From Candidatus Eiseniibacteriota bacterium (lineage in GTDB: Bacteria > Eisenbacteria > RBG-16-71-46 > JAGVPR01), in assembly GCA_020052115.1 (NCBI GenBank), contig JAGVPR010000211.1:1-13654 (forward strand): 13,654 nt of DNA. The letters are read 5' to 3'. Position 1 is the first letter of the stretch. Each line of letters starts with the position of its first letter. Of the stretch, positions 1 to 6,559 are shown piece by piece. The translations under genes and the position numbers were made by a program. Under the pieces are notes generated by a model that was not told where the DNA came from, did not search any database, and saw nothing but the letters and a program-made list of their open reading frames with translations.

Positions 1-966
1 CGGCGTCGGCTCCGCGCCCGCGAGCGACATGAGGAAAGTCTCGAGGCCCGCCCGGCCGCTCGCGGCGTCGGAGGCCAGGCGCCGCTCGAGGACCTGGTCC
101 CGGTCGAATCGCTCGAGGCGGAGCGCGTGCTCCGCCACGTCGAGGAGAGCGTCCTCGGGAACCAGCCCCACGATCTCGCTTCCGAGGATCGCGACGCCAT
201 AGCGCTCCGCCTCCTCGCGGACGAGCGCGAAAACGCGCTGCATCGGGCTCTTCGTGACGTCCACGAGATTCATCGAGACCTGCACGATCCCGCGGTCCTC
301 GAGAACGAACCCGAGCGCTTTCACGAACGAGAGCCCGCCGGTGCCGCCGCGCAGCGCCTTCGCGATCGCCTGGGCGATCTTGAGATCGTTCGTGCCGAGA
401 TTGATGTTGTAGGCGACGAGCGGCATGCGCGCGCCGACGGCCACGGCCCCCGCGGTCTCGTGGATCCGCTCGGGCCCGAAATCGGGGCGGCGCTCGGGAT
501 TCTTGCCGATCTCCTCGCGCAACCCTTCGAACTCGCCGCGGCGCACCTCGGCCAGGTTTTGCCGGCCGGCGCGGCTCGCGGCCGCTTCGTACAAGAAGAC
601 CGGAACGCCCAGTTCCTCCCCGATGCGCTTGCCCAGACGCTTGGCCAGCGCGACGCAATCCTCCATGGTGAGTCCGCGGATCGGGATGAAGGGGATGACA
701 TCCACGGCGCCCATGCGGGGATGCTCCCCCTTGTGGCGGGTCAGGTCGATGCGCGCGACGGCCGTGCGCGCGGCCTCAAAGGCCGCCTCGACGACTTCGT
801 CGGGCCCGCCGACCATCGTGAAGACCGAGCGGTGATGCGAGGCATCCATCTCGCGGTCCAGCAACCGCACCCCCGGCACGGCCGAGATCGCCGCCGCAAT
901 GGCGTCCAGCACGGACGCATCACGGCCTTCGCTGAAATTCGGAACACATTCGACGATGCGCGACAC
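1..966 (-). CDS. ftcD: Glutamate formimidoyltransferase, probably bifunctional with formimino-THF cyclodeaminase (3' end beyond window)
   Basis: Transfers the formimino group of N-formimino-L-glutamate, the HutI/HutU product line, to tetrahydrofolate, releasing glutamate. The visible 322 codons start VSRIVECVPNFSEGR, the family signature, and include EHPRMGAVDVIPF with His82, which matches the catalytic His82 described for the porcine enzyme. YNINLGTNDLKIA lies near residues 206-218. GTG at 966 is chosen because AGGAGG lies 6 nt upstream and a good promoter ends just before it. The frame is still open at base 1, and the last residues read FLMSLAGAEPTP. That resembles the start of the cyclodeaminase domain (usually PTPGGGS...), so the full gene is probably the two-domain FTCD type of about 500-540 residues. 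It lies downstream of hutI on the same strand, after a 151-bp gap. The transferase assignment is firm; the fused second domain is inferred. Confidence 0.93.
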   Translation of the reverse strand, partial: MSRIVECVPNFSEGRDASVLDAIAAAISAVPGVRLLDREMDASHHRSVFTMVGGPDEVVEAAFEAARTAVARIDLTRHKGEHPRMGAVDVIPFIPIRGLTMEDCVALAKRLGKRIGEELGVPVFLYEAAASRAGRQNLAEVRRGEFEGLREEIGKNPERRPDFGPERIHETAGAVAVGARMPLVAYNINLGTNDLKIAQAIAKALRGGTGGLSFVKALGFVLEDRGIVQVSMNLVDVTKSPMQRVFALVREEAERYGVAILGSEIVGLVPEDALLDVAEHALRLERFDRDQVLERRLASDAASGRAGLETFLMSLAGAEPTP

Positions 967-972
967 GCAAAC

Positions 973-978
973 CCTCCT
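973..978 (-). promoter_or_regulatory. Ribosome binding site of ftcD
   Basis: On the minus strand this reads AGGAGG with a 6-nt spacer to the GTG at 966. It decides the start in favour of this GTG, where no ATG is available. Confidence 0.8.
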
Positions 979-999
979 CTTTCGGGCGGATCGGCGCTC

Positions 1000-1028
1000 A
1001 GTATAAGGAGGCTGCGCACCCCCATCAA
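1000..1028 (-). promoter_or_regulatory. Predicted sigma-70-type promoter of ftcD
   Basis: Read on the minus strand, TTGATG (1028-1023) and TATACT (1005-1000) are separated by exactly 17 nt. TATACT matches the -10 consensus at 5 of 6 positions and TTGATG matches the -35 at 4 of 6. The expected transcript start near 993 would give a 5' leader of about 27 nt that just includes the AGGAGG site. ftcD can therefore probably be transcribed independently of hutUI. Prediction from sequence only. Confidence 0.6.
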
Positions 1029-1117
1029 GCACGGCCCGGGACCTGCGACCGACCGATGCGGAGAGACGCGCGCCGCGTACGGCTTCCCACCTTGTATCGG
1101 CGGCGGCGCCCGGAGCC

Positions 1118-2536
1118 TTAGCGCGAGGAGGCGGCGGCGCGGCGAGCGGGTCCGGAGCCCCTTCGGGACGAGCGGCCGTCGGCCGCTCTCTTCGGAGCCT
1201 TTCCGTTCGTGGAGTGGGGCCTTTCAGCCACCAGCCGGCCGGACACGATGACGGCGGACACGTGATTCACTCCGAAGTGATACGGCAGGTACTCGTAGGT
1301 GGGCATGTCGAAGACGGCGATGTCGGCCCGGTACCCTGCGGCCAGGCGCCCGCGGTCCTTGCCGAGTCCGAGGGAGCACGCGGCATTGCGTGTCGCCGCG
1401 ACCCACGACTCCTCGGCCGTCATGCGAAGCTGCGTCACGGCGAGCGAGATCACCGCCGGCATGGACTCGGTCATGCAGGACCCGGGATTACAGTCGGTGC
1501 CGAGGGCGATCGGGATGCCCATCTCGACCATGCGCCTCGCCGGCGCGTGCCGCGGCAAACCGAGCGAATAGGATGTGCCCGGAAGGAGCACGGCGATCAC
1601 CTTCATGCGCGACATCTTCGACAGGCCCGCTTCGGTCGCGGCCAGCAGGTGATCGGCGGAGTCGGCGCCCAGTTCCGCCGCCAGGTCGGCCGCACCCGAA
1701 GGCGAGAACTCGTCGGCGTGGAGGCGGATCCGCATCCCCGCGGCCATGGCCGCACGGCAGATGGCGCGGCTCTCCTCGATGTCGAAGACGCCTCGCTCAC
1801 AGAAAACGTCGCAATAGCGGGCGAGCTTCTCGGCGGCAACGGCCGGGATCTGCTCCTCGATCACCTGCCGCACGTACGCGCCCTTGCGGCCGCGAAACTC
1901 GATCGGCACCTCGTGGGCTCCGAGAAACGTCGGGACGATGTCCACCGGCTGTTCGGCGCGCAACTTGCGCAGGAGCTTGAGCGCGCGAACCTCCTGCTCA
2001 ACCGAAAGTCCGTAGCCGCTCTTCGCCTCGACGGTGGTCGTCCCGTGGATGAGGAACGCGGCGAGCCGGCGCCGTCCGTTCGCGAGCAGCGCCGCGTCGG
2101 TCGCCTCTCGGAAAGCGCGCACGCTCGCGTGGATTCCACCACCGCGGGCCGCGATCTCCATGTACGGAACGCCGCGGAGCCTCTCCGTGAATTCCTTCTC
2201 GCGGGAACGGGCGAAGAGAAGGTGTGTGTGAGGATCCACGAAGCCGGGCGCGACCACTCCGCCTCCGGCGTCCACCATCGTCGTGCGGCTGTCACAGGCG
2301 CAGAGGGCGCGCACCTCGCTTTCGCGGCGGGCGGCGATGATGCGCCCTTCGGCCACGGCCACGGCTCCGCCTTCGATCACGCCGAGCGCCCCTTGAGCGC
2401 GTCCCGAAAGAGGGCCGGCGCCGCCGCCGTCCATCGTCAGGAGTTGCGAGGCTCCATGGATCAGAAGATCGGCGTGCGGGCGGCTCAGCGAGCCTCCGGC
2501 AGCATGGGAATCTCTAGGCCCGTCTCCCTCGCGCAT
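1118..2536 (-). CDS. hutI: Imidazolonepropionase
   Basis: Hydrolyses 4-imidazolone-5-propionate to N-formimino-L-glutamate, the third step of histidine breakdown, in the cytoplasm. It belongs to the amidohydrolase superfamily. The metal-site motif DPHTHLLFA carries His103 and His105, RLHADEF has His273, and IALGTDCNPGSC has Asp348. VEAKSGYGL and the SADHLLAATEAG segment are also typical. The ATG at 2536 is preferred because AGGAGG sits 7 nt upstream, inside the end of hutU; this makes a 52-nt overlap and suggests translational coupling. At 472 residues it is longer than the usual 400-420. The excess is about 20 residues before the ADLLIHGA segment and a basic, Ser/Arg/Ala-rich tail of about 35 residues after VSGRLVAERP. 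The tail resembles nothing I recognise. The next gene downstream, ftcD, uses its product. Confidence 0.96.
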   Translation of the reverse strand: MREGDGPRDSHAAGGSLSRPHADLLIHGASQLLTMDGGGAGPLSGRAQGALGVIEGGAVAVAEGRIIAARRESEVRALCACDSRTTMVDAGGGVVAPGFVDPHTHLLFARSREKEFTERLRGVPYMEIAARGGGIHASVRAFREATDAALLANGRRRLAAFLIHGTTTVEAKSGYGLSVEQEVRALKLLRKLRAEQPVDIVPTFLGAHEVPIEFRGRKGAYVRQVIEEQIPAVAAEKLARYCDVFCERGVFDIEESRAICRAAMAAGMRIRLHADEFSPSGAADLAAELGADSADHLLAATEAGLSKMSRMKVIAVLLPGTSYSLGLPRHAPARRMVEMGIPIALGTDCNPGSCMTESMPAVISLAVTQLRMTAEESWVAATRNAACSLGLGKDRGRLAAGYRADIAVFDMPTYEYLPYHFGVNHVSAVIVSGRLVAERPHSTNGKAPKRAADGRSSRRGSGPARRAAASSR

Positions 2537-4164
2537 CGGATCGCCTCCTCATAACCCGCGTCCACGTGGCGCATGACGCCCGTGCCGGGGTCGGTCGTGA
2601 GCACCCGTTCGAGCCGCTCGCGGCTCTCGGCTGTGCCGTCAGCGACGACGACCATGCCAGCGTGGATCGAGTTTCCGATCCCCACACCGCCGCCGTGGTG
2701 CACGCTCACCCAGGAGGCGCCCGCGGCGGTATTCACCAGAGCGTTGAGGATCGGCCAATCAGCCACGGCGTCGCTGCCGTCGCGCATCGCTTCGGTCTCG
2801 CGATAGGGAGAAGCGACGGAACCGGAATCCAGGTGATCGCGCCCGATGACGATCGGAGCCTTGATCTCGCCCCGAGCGACCAGTTCGTTGATCTTCGCGC
2901 CGAATCGGGCCCTCTCGCCGTAGCCGAGCCAGCAGATCCGCGCCGGCAGCCCCTGGAATCTCACATGGCGGTCCGCGAGCCGGACCCACCGGGCAAGCAC
3001 CTCGTCCTCCGGAAACGTCTCGAGGACCGCGCGGTCGGTCGCGGCGATGTCGGCCGGGTCGCCCGAGAGCGCGACCCACCGGAACGGCCCGCGCCCGCGG
3101 CAGAAGAGAGGCCGGATATACGCGGGCACGAAGCCCGGGTAGGTGAACGCATCCGCGACGCCGGCCGCCTTGGCTTGTCCGCGCAGATTGTTCCCGTAAT
3201 CGAACACGATCGAGCCCTTCGCCCTCATCTCGAGGAGCGCGCGGCAGTGCCGCGCCATGGACTCCATCGCCTTCGCGATGTACTGCTTCGGATCGCGCGC
3301 GCGGAGTTCGAGCGCGCTCTCGAGGCTCATGCCGGCCGGCACGTAGCCGTTCAGGGCGTCGTGCGCGGAGGTCTGGTCGGTGACGAGATCGGCTCGGAAG
3401 CCGCGTCGCACGAACTCCTCGTGCGTCTCGGCGGCATTGCCGATGAGACCGATGGAAAGCGGCTCCTTCTTCCGCGCCGCTTCCTCGGCGCGCTTCATCG
3501 CGCGCCTCAAGTCGGTCTCGACGACGGCGCAGTAGCGGGTCTCGACACGCCGGCGCGCGCGCGCGGGGTCCACCTCCACGGCGAGGCAGACGCCGCCGTT
3601 CATGGTGACCGACAGGGGCTGCGCCCCGCCCATGCCCCCAAGACCGGCCGTCAGCACGATCCGGCCCTCGAGCGAGCCGCCGAAGTGCTGCCGCGCCGCT
3701 TCCGCGAAGGTCTCGAACGTTCCCTGTAGGATTCCCTGCGTGCCGATGTAGATCCAGGAGCCGGCCGTCATCTGCCCGTACATCATGAGGCCCTTTCCTT
3801 CCAACTCCCAGAAGTGCTCCCACGTCGCCCACGCAGGGACGAGAAGCGAGTTCGCGATGAGAACGCGGGGCGCGAGCGGGTGGGTGCGGAAGACGCCGAC
3901 GGGCTTTCCCGACTGCACGAGGAGCGTTTCGTCGTTCTCCATGTCGCGAAGGGTGCGCACGATCGCGTCGAAACACTCCCAGCTACGGGCGGCCTTCCCT
4001 CGGCCTCCGTACACGACGAGATCCTCGGGCCTCTCGGCCACCTCCGGATCGAGGTTGTTCATGATCATGCGCATCGCCGCTTCCTGCGCCCACCCCTTGC
4101 AGGAAAGCGCGGGCCCTCGAGGGGCGCGGACGGTGCGCGCTCCGGAGGCCGTGTCGGCTTTCAT
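2485..4164 (-). CDS. hutU: Urocanate hydratase (urocanase)
   Basis: Adds water to urocanate to give imidazolonepropionate, using tightly bound NAD+ as an electrophile; cytoplasmic. The sequence follows the family along its whole length. LSCKGWAQEAAMRMIMNNLD and RPEDLVVYGGRGKAARSWEC mark the N-terminus. LTAGLGGMGGAQPLSVTMNG is the glycine-rich NAD-binding region. RICWLGYGERARFGAKINEL contains the conserved cysteine, and VSVHHGGGVGIGNSIHAG lies near the C-terminus. ATG at 4164 gives 559 residues, the normal size, and has AAGGAGG 6 nt upstream. A longer in-frame start at 4230 would add 22 non-conserved residues and run through the likely promoter, so it is rejected. It is the first gene of the hut group here. 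The lyase that makes urocanate (HutH) is not in the window. The coding end overlaps the start of hutI. Confidence 0.97.
   Translation of the reverse strand: MKADTASGARTVRAPRGPALSCKGWAQEAAMRMIMNNLDPEVAERPEDLVVYGGRGKAARSWECFDAIVRTLRDMENDETLLVQSGKPVGVFRTHPLAPRVLIANSLLVPAWATWEHFWELEGKGLMMYGQMTAGSWIYIGTQGILQGTFETFAEAARQHFGGSLEGRIVLTAGLGGMGGAQPLSVTMNGGVCLAVEVDPARARRRVETRYCAVVETDLRRAMKRAEEAARKKEPLSIGLIGNAAETHEEFVRRGFRADLVTDQTSAHDALNGYVPAGMSLESALELRARDPKQYIAKAMESMARHCRALLEMRAKGSIVFDYGNNLRGQAKAAGVADAFTYPGFVPAYIRPLFCRGRGPFRWVALSGDPADIAATDRAVLETFPEDEVLARWVRLADRHVRFQGLPARICWLGYGERARFGAKINELVARGEIKAPIVIGRDHLDSGSVASPYRETEAMRDGSDAVADWPILNALVNTAAGASWVSVHHGGGVGIGNSIHAGMVVVADGTAESRERLERVLTTDPGTGVMRHVDAGYEEAIRCARETGLEIPMLPEAR
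2544..2549 (-). promoter_or_regulatory. Ribosome binding site of hutI inside hutU
   Basis: AGGAGG on the minus strand, 7 nt before the ATG at 2536 and within the last codons of hutU. It supports the overlapping start of hutI. No ATG, GTG or TTG occurs in frame between this start and the conserved ADLLIHGA segment. Confidence 0.7.
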
Positions 4165-4170
4165 TCCAAT

Positions 4171-4177
4171 CCTCCTT
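4171..4177 (-). promoter_or_regulatory. Ribosome binding site of hutU
   Basis: AAGGAGG on the minus strand, 6 nt before the ATG at 4164. It decides this start over the upstream one at 4230. Confidence 0.8.
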
Positions 4178-4220
4178 CGGGGCCGGTGGCGGGCTGCCGG
4201 CGGGGACCAAAGAGCAAGGT

Positions 4221-4229
4221 AGCATATCA
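4221..4229 (-). promoter_or_regulatory. Possible extended -10 promoter of hutU
   Basis: The minus strand reads TGATATGCT: a TG one base before TATGCT, matching an extended -10 element. The -10 hexamer matches at 4 of 6 positions. No good -35 stands 16-18 nt upstream, so this rests on the extended -10 alone. The leader to hutU would be about 50 nt. It lies back to back with the stronger plus-strand promoter at 4256-4285. No clear operator for a HutC-type regulator was identified. Confidence 0.35.
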
Positions 4230-4255
4230 CGATTCGTCGCCCCCGGGCGCCTGAA

Positions 4256-4285
4256 TGGACACTCGTGTCGCGCGCCGGGTATGAT
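4256..4285 (+). promoter_or_regulatory. Predicted sigma-70-type promoter of the HMG-CoA lyase/hydratase pair
   Basis: TGGACA (4256-4261) and TATGAT (4280-4285) are 18 nt apart, and each matches consensus at 5 of 6 positions. The transcript would start near 4292, about 46 nt before the ATG at 4338. The alternative upstream ATG at 4281 falls inside the -10 box, which argues against that longer start. Confidence 0.65.
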
Positions 4286-4327
4286 CCCGTCCGATCCCTC
4301 TCGGAAGCCGTCCGCTGTAACCGATCT

Positions 4328-4333
4328 GGAGGA
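4328..4333 (+). promoter_or_regulatory. Ribosome binding site of HMG-CoA lyase
   Basis: GGAGGA with a 4-nt spacer to the ATG at 4338. It supports MPQVTIVECPRDAW as the true N-terminus. Confidence 0.7.
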
Positions 4334-4337
4334 TCGG

Positions 4338-5222
4338 ATGCCGCAGGTCACGATCGTCGAATGCCCCAGGGACGCCTGGCAAGGCCTGCCGGGGATCATT
4401 CCGACCAAGGCGAAGGCGGAGTACCTGCGATGCCTCATCGAGTGCGGATTCCGCCACCTCGATGCGGTGAGCTTCGTCTCGCCGAAGCACGTGCCGCAGA
4501 TGGCCCACAGCGAGGCGGTGCTGGCGAAGCTCTCGACCGAAGGGACGCTCTCGCAGGCGGTGGAGATCATCGGAATCATCGTGGATGCCCGCGGGTTCGA
4601 GCGCGCGCTCCGGGCGCCCAGCGTGACGACGATCGGTTACCCGCACTCGATCTCCGATGAGTTCATGCGCCGGAACGCGAATACGACCATCGCGGAGTCG
4701 CTGGCCGTCATCGAGCGCCTGCTCGAACGAGCCGGCGCCGATGGCCGGCGGTTCGTCGTCTACTTGTCCATGGCCTTCGGCAACCCTTACGGAGAGCCGT
4801 GGGAGCCGGCGGCCATCGCCGAAGCGGTCCACGGCCTCAGCCGCATCGGCGTCGCGGCGGTCACTCTGGCCGACACCGTCGGCACGGCGTCACCGGAGCG
4901 CGTGGGCGAGCTGAGCCGGATGCTCTTCGCGGATGAGACGGACCACGTGATCGGCGTTCACCTCCACAGCCGCCCGGAGAGCGCGGCGGAGAAGGTGCTC
5001 GCCGCGTACGAAGCCGGCTGCCGGCGCTTCGACAGCGCGCTCACCGGGCTCGGAGGCTGTCCTTTCGCGGGCGACGAGCTCGTCGGCAACATCCCCACCG
5101 AGATCGTGGTGGGCACCCTCGCCGGGCTCGGCGTGGACGCCGGCCTGCCGCCCGAAGCGCTCGAGCCGGCAATTCAGATGACGAAGGAGATCCGCGACCG
5201 GTACGCTTCTGCCGCGCTCTAG
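4338..5222 (+). CDS. mvaB: Hydroxymethylglutaryl-CoA lyase (HMGL-like DRE-TIM family)
   Basis: Expected to split (S)-HMG-CoA into acetoacetate and acetyl-CoA, the last step of leucine degradation. The 294 residues form an HMGL-type TIM barrel. Human-enzyme positions that can be matched are Arg11 and Asp12 in ECPRDAW (human R41, D42), metal ligands His208 and His210 in GVHLHSRPE (H233, H235), catalytic Cys241 in GLGGCPFAG (C266) and Asn251 in VGNIPTE (N275). SFVSPKHVPQM is a clear family segment. Two features differ from the human form: human Glu72 is Asp42 here, and the loop after the cysteine reads AGDELVGN rather than a Gly/Ala/Ser-type loop. Such a loop occurs, as I recall, in some bacterial HMGL-like proteins. 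It is followed 35 bp later by the hydratase on the same strand, likely co-transcribed. A related lyase with a different acyl-CoA substrate is the main alternative. Confidence 0.88.
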   Translation: MPQVTIVECPRDAWQGLPGIIPTKAKAEYLRCLIECGFRHLDAVSFVSPKHVPQMAHSEAVLAKLSTEGTLSQAVEIIGIIVDARGFERALRAPSVTTIGYPHSISDEFMRRNANTTIAESLAVIERLLERAGADGRRFVVYLSMAFGNPYGEPWEPAAIAEAVHGLSRIGVAAVTLADTVGTASPERVGELSRMLFADETDHVIGVHLHSRPESAAEKVLAAYEAGCRRFDSALTGLGGCPFAGDELVGNIPTEIVVGTLAGLGVDAGLPPEALEPAIQMTKEIRDRYASAAL

Positions 5223-5257
5223 CGGACGCGCGTCACGGCGCGAGGAGAGAACCTACG

Positions 5258-6037
5258 GTGTACACGACGCTCAAGCTGGAGATCGAAGCCGGTCTCGCGC
5301 TCCTGACGCTGGACCGGCCCGAGAAGCGGAACGCGCTTTCGGCCGCGATGATCGAGGAGATGCTCGCCGCGCTCGATGAGATCGAGACGGCCGGCGCCAG
5401 GGCCGCGATCATCGCCGCAAGCGGGCGCGCGTTCTGCGCGGGCATGGACCTCGAGATGTTGAAGTCGCTCGCGGACCGGACGCCGGAGCAGAACCTCGAG
5501 GATTCCCGGCAGATGGCGCGCTTGTTCCTCCGCCTCTATCGCTTCCCGGTCCCTCTCGTCGCCGCCGTGAACGGTCCCGCGCTCGCCGGCGGGTGCGGTG
5601 TCGCCACCCTCTGCGATTTCACTCTCGCCTCCCCCGAGGCGCGCTTCGGGTACACCGAGGTGCGCATCGGGTTCATTCCGGCGCTCGTCTCGGTCTTTCT
5701 CGTGCGGCAGGTCGGCGAGAAGCGGGCGCGCGATCTCCTTCTCACGGGCCGCATCCTCGGGCCGGAGGAGGCGCGCGAGATCGGCCTCATCAACGAGATC
5801 GTCCCCGCTCATGAGCTCATGGTCCGCGCGCGCGAACTCTCCGCGGCCCTCGCGCGTTCGAGCCCGACGAGCCTTCGGAGGACGAAGCGGCTCCTCGTGC
5901 GGATGGCCGAAGACGGCATAGATCGAGAGATCGCGATGGCCGCCGGCGAGAATGCGGAGATCCGCTCCACTGCCGATTTCCGTGAGGGGCTCGCGGCGTT
6001 TCTGGAGAAACGCGAGCCGAAGTGGCGGGAGGAGTAG
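5258..6037 (+). CDS. Enoyl-CoA hydratase/isomerase family protein, candidate methylglutaconyl-CoA hydratase
   Basis: A crotonase-fold protein of 259 residues starting at GTG (no ATG fits; GAGGAG lies about 10 nt upstream). LDRPEKRNALSAAM is the N-terminal family motif, AFCAGMDLEML gives the first oxyanion-hole segment, and NGPALAGGCGVATLCDF gives the second. Of the two catalytic glutamates of rat enoyl-CoA hydratase, the second (E164) is present as Glu134 in FGYTEVRIG. The first (E144) is replaced by Gly114. Single-Glu members are often isomerases or use another base, so simple hydration cannot be assumed. Neighbours suggest interconversion of 3-methylglutaconyl-CoA and HMG-CoA: HMG-CoA lyase lies upstream and methylcrotonyl-CoA carboxylase lies convergent downstream. 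The family is certain; the specific substrate is inferred from context. Confidence 0.85.
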   Translation: MYTTLKLEIEAGLALLTLDRPEKRNALSAAMIEEMLAALDEIETAGARAAIIAASGRAFCAGMDLEMLKSLADRTPEQNLEDSRQMARLFLRLYRFPVPLVAAVNGPALAGGCGVATLCDFTLASPEARFGYTEVRIGFIPALVSVFLVRQVGEKRARDLLLTGRILGPEEAREIGLINEIVPAHELMVRARELSAALARSSPTSLRRTKRLLVRMAEDGIDREIAMAAGENAEIRSTADFREGLAAFLEKREPKWREE

Positions 6038-6053
6038 CGGGCCGGACCGCGGT

Positions 6054-6554
6054 CTAACTCCCGATCGCGACCTCGGCCAGCGGTTGATGGGCGGTGACCG
6101 ACTCTCCTTCCGCGCAGAGGATCTTCCGAACCACACCCGCCCCCGCCGCACCCAGGCCGTGCTCCATCTTCATCGCTTCGACGACGAGGACGGTCTGGCC
6201 CTTCGCGACCGATTCCCCCTCGGGAACCAGGATCTTCACGACCTTTCCCGGCATCGGAGCTCTCAGAATCTGAACGCCCTCGGCGATTTCCTCTTCCGCG
6301 GCGGTGAAACCCACGGCGCCCGGCTCCTCGAGCACGACCACGTACCCGTCAACGGCGACGTGGCGCGTCCCCCCGTCGCGCACGACGACGGCGGTGACCG
6401 TCCGCCCCGCCACGATGAGCGAGTACGCGTGCGCATCGAGGCAGGCGGCCTCGACCTCCATGGACCGCCCGTCCACCGCGATCCGCCAGCGCTCGCCGTT
6501 CTTCTCGATCGTGACGGCGCGAGTCGTCTCACCCGTTCGGAATTCGTATTCCAT
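6054..6554 (-). CDS. Biotin carboxyl carrier protein / biotin-attachment subunit of the acyl-CoA carboxylase
   Basis: Carries biotin between the biotin carboxylase and carboxyltransferase encoded just upstream. Starting at MEYEFRTGE it has 166 residues. The C-terminal biotinyl domain holds ILRAPMPGKVVKILV and the biotinylation motif VVEAMKMEHG with Lys129, 37 residues from the end, as usual. Residues 1-75 are beta-rich and resemble the carboxylase-interacting BT region found in one-piece MccA proteins, so this is the detached C-terminal part of an MccA-like subunit. The start is uncertain. ATG 6554 is 5 bp after the stop of the biotin carboxylase with only a weak Shine-Dalgarno sequence. In-frame ATGs at 6584 and 6602 would overlap that gene by up to 43 nt. 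It is the last gene of the six-gene operon; its stop lies 16 bp from that of the convergent hydratase. Confidence 0.9.
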   Translation of the reverse strand: MEYEFRTGETTRAVTIEKNGERWRIAVDGRSMEVEAACLDAHAYSLIVAGRTVTAVVVRDGGTRHVAVDGYVVVLEEPGAVGFTAAEEEIAEGVQILRAPMPGKVVKILVPEGESVAKGQTVLVVEAMKMEHGLGAAGAGVVRKILCAEGESVTAHQPLAEVAIGS

Positions 6555-6559
6555 CACGC

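Noticed and set aside
1214..2554. Long plus-strand open frame opposite hutI
   Set aside because: Mirror frame of a well-supported gene, with no recognisable domain and His/Arg-rich low-complexity sequence.
4165..4230. N-terminal extension of urocanase to 4230
   Set aside because: The added residues are not family-like, there is no Shine-Dalgarno sequence, and the region includes the likely promoter. ATG 4164 has AAGGAGG at ideal spacing.
4281..4337. N-terminal extension of HMG-CoA lyase to 4281
   Set aside because: The ATG falls inside the TATGAT -10 box, and a better start with GGAGGA exists at 4338.
6045..6054. Perfect 10-bp palindrome GACCGCGGTC between convergent stops, considered as a terminator
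   Set aside because: There is no loop and no T-run on either side, so it cannot act as an ordinary intrinsic terminator.
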